DNA of 64,000 bases. Origin: JAHQVI01 sp963749875. GTDB taxonomy: Bacteria > Pseudomonadota > Alphaproteobacteria > Rhizobiales > Rhodomicrobiaceae. Made by a program: the position numbers and the translations under genes. The notes below the pieces were generated by a model. It saw nothing but the letters and a program-made list of their open reading frames with translations. It was not told the origin of the DNA and searched no databases. This document shows positions 61,717-64,000 of the stretch, in pieces (positions within the stretch are counted from its first letter, which is position 1; the number at the start of each line of letters is the position of its first letter). The stretch lies in contig CAVVOX010000002.1 in NCBI GenBank assembly GCA_963749875.1, forward strand, positions 434,001 to 498,000, given 5' to 3'.

Positions 61717-62571
61717 GGCTGCGTTGACAAAAGGGATTCCCAAATCAGTTGAGTTTTGAATTCAAGGATGTCTTTTAGGGGAGGCATCTTTGGGATATCC
61801 GAGTGACGTCAGCGATGCAGCGTGGGAAATCATTGCCCCGCTCCTTCCATCAGAACGTGGCCGGTGGGCGCGACCAGCACAGGATAATCGCAGATATTTC
61901 AATGGCATGATGTGGATCATGCGCACGGGCGCACCGTGGCGATACCTGCCGCCAGACTATGGCAAATGGAATTCCGTCTACGTCCGTTTCAGGCGCTGGG
62001 CGGAGATGGGTGTGTGGGATGCGATCCTCGAAACGCTTGTCGAACTGGGGCTCACCGACGACTGGGCTCACATGATGGACAGCACCACCGTTCGCGCTCA
62101 TGCTCAGGCAGCGGGCGGAAAAGGGGGACTCATTCAAATGCTCTTGGTCGAAGCCGCGGCGGCTTTTCGACAAAGATCCACGCCCGGTCAGACGGTAAAG
62201 GACGCCCTCTTGGCTTTGTCCTCACAGGCGGCGAAACCTCGGACTATCGCGGCGTAGACGACCTGTTGAAATTGCCGGTCAACAAACCGAAAATCATGTT
62301 GGCGGACAAAGGGTTTGACAGCGACGACGTTCGATCTGCCCTGCTCATGAAAGGCATTGGACCAGTCATTCCGCCGAAAACAAATCGCAAAGATCCGCCT
62401 GCCTGCGACTTCAAAGCCTACAAGGATCGCAATCGGATCGAGCGCATGTTTGGTAAACTGAAACAGTTCCGGCGCATCGCCACGCGCTATGACAAAACGA
62501 AACTGTCTTACGCTGGATTCCTCGCGCTCGCTGCCGCCCATATCTGGCTACCCGCTTTTGTCAACGCAGCC
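61717..62571 (+). mobile_element. IS5-family insertion sequence type A, copy 2
   Basis: 855 bases, same inverted repeats as copy 1 (GGCTGCGTTGACAAAAG). Flanked by TA 61715-61716 and TA 62572-62573. It has one extra A near 61760 compared with copy 1. Inserted between repeat copy 8 and the stop codon of ccoS. Confidence 0.92.
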
Positions 62572-62574
62572 TAG
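61790..62574 (+). CDS. IS5-family transposase (A, copy 2), made by -1 frameshift
   Basis: Identical in design to the protein at 23360: TTG start behind AGGGGAGG, first frame to 62257, slippery AAAAGGGGG at 62119-62127, second frame ending AFVNAA at the last base of the element. Again the stop TAG is formed by the duplicated TA plus the flanking G (62572-62574). Confidence 0.85.
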
Positions 62575-62777
62575 GTGCGGTCATTGCTGCGCGAAGCCGG
62601 ACTGCGATCAGCCCCTTTGTCGGGCTCCGGCAAATCCTCTTCGTCATCCTCCAAAGCGCGATAGGCCGCCCCCTCCAGATCCTCGAACTGGCCCGAGCGC
62701 AGCGACCAGATGAACGCGGCAAGGCCGAGCAGCCCCAGAAACAGTGCAGCGGGAATGAGCCAGGCAAGAGCCGTCAT
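62571..62777 (-). CDS. ccoS: cbb3-type cytochrome oxidase assembly protein CcoS (FixS)
   Basis: A 68-residue protein with one N-terminal membrane helix (LAWLIPAALFLGLLGLAAFI) followed by the CcoS hallmark WSLRSGQFEDLEGAAYRAL and an acidic segment DDEEDLPEPDKG. It is needed for copper loading of cbb3 oxidase. The ATG overlaps the ccoI stop (ATGA). Its own stop TAG (62573-62571) is within the CTAG where IS5 type A copy 2 inserted, so the C-terminus may or may not be native by a codon, but the reading frame is intact. Confidence 0.93.
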   Translation of the reverse strand: MTALAWLIPAALFLGLLGLAAFIWSLRSGQFEDLEGAAYRALEDDEEDLPEPDKGADRSPASRSNDRT

Positions 62778-64000
62778 TTCGCAAGTCTCAGTTTGATCGC
62801 CCGCAATCGAAGAGCGTTCGCCGTCACGAAGACCGAGGAGGTCGACATGGCGATGGCGGCGATCAGCGGTGTGACGAATCCGGCCGCCGCGATGGGGATG
62901 AAGATCAGATTGTAGATGCCGGCGATCCCGAAATTCTCGAACGCCATGCGCTGCGCGCGCCGCGCCGTCGCCAGAAGATCGATCACCGACCGGAGGCTCG
63001 CCCCCTGGAATACCGCGTCGGACGCCATCTGGCTGATATCGGCGGCGGATGAAGGCGCGAGCGAGGCATGGGCCGCGGTGAGTGCGGGCGCGTCGTTGAG
63101 ACCATCGCCGACCATCAGCACCTTGTGGCCGGATGCGGCCAGGCTCCGGAGCCGCGCAATCTTCTCCTGCGGCTGACATTTCGCCCGCCATTCGGCGATG
63201 CCGAGCTTGCGCGCGATCGGCTCGACGGTCTCGGCCCGGTCGCCCGACATGATCTCGACGGCGAAACCCGCCGATTTCAGCTCGCGAATGGTCTGCGCCG
63301 CGTCCTCGCGCAATTCATCCGTGAACGCAAAGGCGATGGCATCGCGGCCGGGCGCGGCATAATAGAGCGATGCCTGCCCCGATCCCCGCTCAAATTGGCC
63401 GCACCACTCCGCCGAGCCGAGCCGTGCCTCGCCCTGGGACGTTTCGACTTTCAATCCGCCGCCCGGCTCCTCGACGACCCCTTGCATCGGCGAGAGTGTG
63501 CCGAAACGCGCCTTCGCCGCCGAAGCAACCGCAATCGCATAAGGGTGCTTACTGGCGGCGGCGAGTTCGCCCGCCGCGCGCAATGCGGCGTCCTCGATCT
63601 CGTCCGCGTTTTGCAGAACCGGCCGGCCGTAGGTCAGCGTGCCGGTCTTGTCGAATACGATCGTGTCGATCTCCGAGAGCCGTTCAAGCCCATCCGGCGC
63701 CTTCACCAGCACACCCCTGCCGAACAATCGATCCGCCGCGGCGACTTGCACCGCCGGCACCGCCAGCGCCAAGGCGCAGGGGCAGGTGATGATCAGCACG
63801 GCGATCGCGACCATCAGCGCGGCTTCCCAGCCCACGCCTGCAATCAGCCAGCCGAGGAACGCGGCTGCGGCAAGAATGTGAACGGCCGGCGCGTAGAGCT
63901 GCGAGGCGCGGTCGGCAAGGCGCACATAGCGGCCGCGCGCCTGTTCCGCCGTTTCCATGAGGCGCGTCAGCTCGGCGAGCAGCGTGTCGCCTTCCGTCTT
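62774..64000 (-). CDS. ccoI: Copper-translocating P-type ATPase CcoI (FixI), N-terminus cut by window edge
   Basis: C-terminal part (about 409 codons) of a P1B-type ATPase that supplies copper to cbb3 oxidase. Visible: actuator-domain end (TEGDTLLAELTRLMETAEQA), two membrane helices with the metal site CPC in ITCPCALALAVP, phosphorylation site DKTGTLTYGRPV, ATP-binding HP in ASKHPYAIA, hinge GDGLNDAPALTAA, and the last helices (FENFGIAGIYNLIFIPIAAAG). The frame continues past the right edge. FixI and FixS order with overlap is standard for fixGHIS. Confidence 0.94.
   Translation of the reverse strand, partial: KTEGDTLLAELTRLMETAEQARGRYVRLADRASQLYAPAVHILAAAAFLGWLIAGVGWEAALMVAIAVLIITCPCALALAVPAVQVAAADRLFGRGVLVKAPDGLERLSEIDTIVFDKTGTLTYGRPVLQNADEIEDAALRAAGELAAASKHPYAIAVASAAKARFGTLSPMQGVVEEPGGGLKVETSQGEARLGSAEWCGQFERGSGQASLYYAAPGRDAIAFAFTDELREDAAQTIRELKSAGFAVEIMSGDRAETVEPIARKLGIAEWRAKCQPQEKIARLRSLAASGHKVLMVGDGLNDAPALTAAHASLAPSSAADISQMASDAVFQGASLRSVIDLLATARRAQRMAFENFGIAGIYNLIFIPIAAAGFVTPLIAAIAMSTSSVFVTANALRLRAIKLRLAK

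Noticed and set aside
1..64000. tRNA or rRNA genes
   Set aside because: No cloverleaf with a T-loop GGTTCGAAT-type core or rRNA-like stretch was recognised by eye; a tRNA search program would settle this.

Overview
This is GC-rich chromosomal DNA from an alphaproteobacterium, most likely Hyphomicrobiales (Rhizobiales). Four things point that way: the unbroken gene order plsC-miaB-phoH-ybeY-corC-lnt-XRE regulator-metK-trmB-rimP-nusA-ylxR-infB-rbfA-truB-rpsO-pnp; a ribbon-helix-helix gene coupled to fumC; a DUF1127 gene; and a fixI/fixS (ccoI/ccoS) pair. Genus cannot be read from the window.

Layout. 1-7.4 kb: a catabolic or uptake cluster. An alpha/beta hydrolase cut by the left edge is divergent from a branched-chain-amino-acid-type ABC transporter (binding protein, two permeases, two ATPases), followed by a second alpha/beta hydrolase and a MarR regulator; a perfect operator-like palindrome lies in the divergent promoter region. 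7.6-15.2 kb: Xaa-Pro aminopeptidase, DUF1127, prmA, a DUF3754 membrane protein, a UvrD/PcrA helicase and a small secreted protein. 15.5-25.1 kb: two IS5-family copies, a D-lactate-dehydrogenase-like flavoprotein, an AsmA-family protein, and a chain of IS630, IS5, short repeat and IS5 joined end to end. 25-31.6 kb: RHH protein, fumC, two related small membrane proteins, a thiolase, a small acidic secreted protein and a secreted protein with lysozyme-like features. 31.9-53 kb: the conserved translation, RNA and envelope block, all on the minus strand. 53.5-64 kb: fadL, kdpE-kdpD without kdpFABC, a GntR/FCD regulator, a tandem UspA protein with two FNR/FixK-type boxes, a DUF2189 membrane protein, another IS5 copy, ccoS and ccoI (cut by the right edge).

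The most unusual content is a family of short (about 100-125 bp) interspersed repeats made of two consecutive palindromes. There are eight well-preserved loci, one a perfect triple tandem array, and one relic. They behave like non-autonomous mobile elements: each is bounded by TA (usually CTAG), the triple array interrupts a membrane-protein gene whose frame is restored exactly when the array and one TA copy are removed, and they share target type and even junctions with the IS elements. Several insertions lie exactly at TAG stop codons and preserve them. Some copies carry a perfect TTGAT-N4-ATCAA dyad resembling an FNR/FixK site.

Seven genes (uvrD, asmA-like, truB, trmB, a membrane protein, lnt and fadL) contain eight apparent single-base frameshifts. 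Several are housekeeping genes, so sequencing or assembly indels are at least as likely as real pseudogenes.
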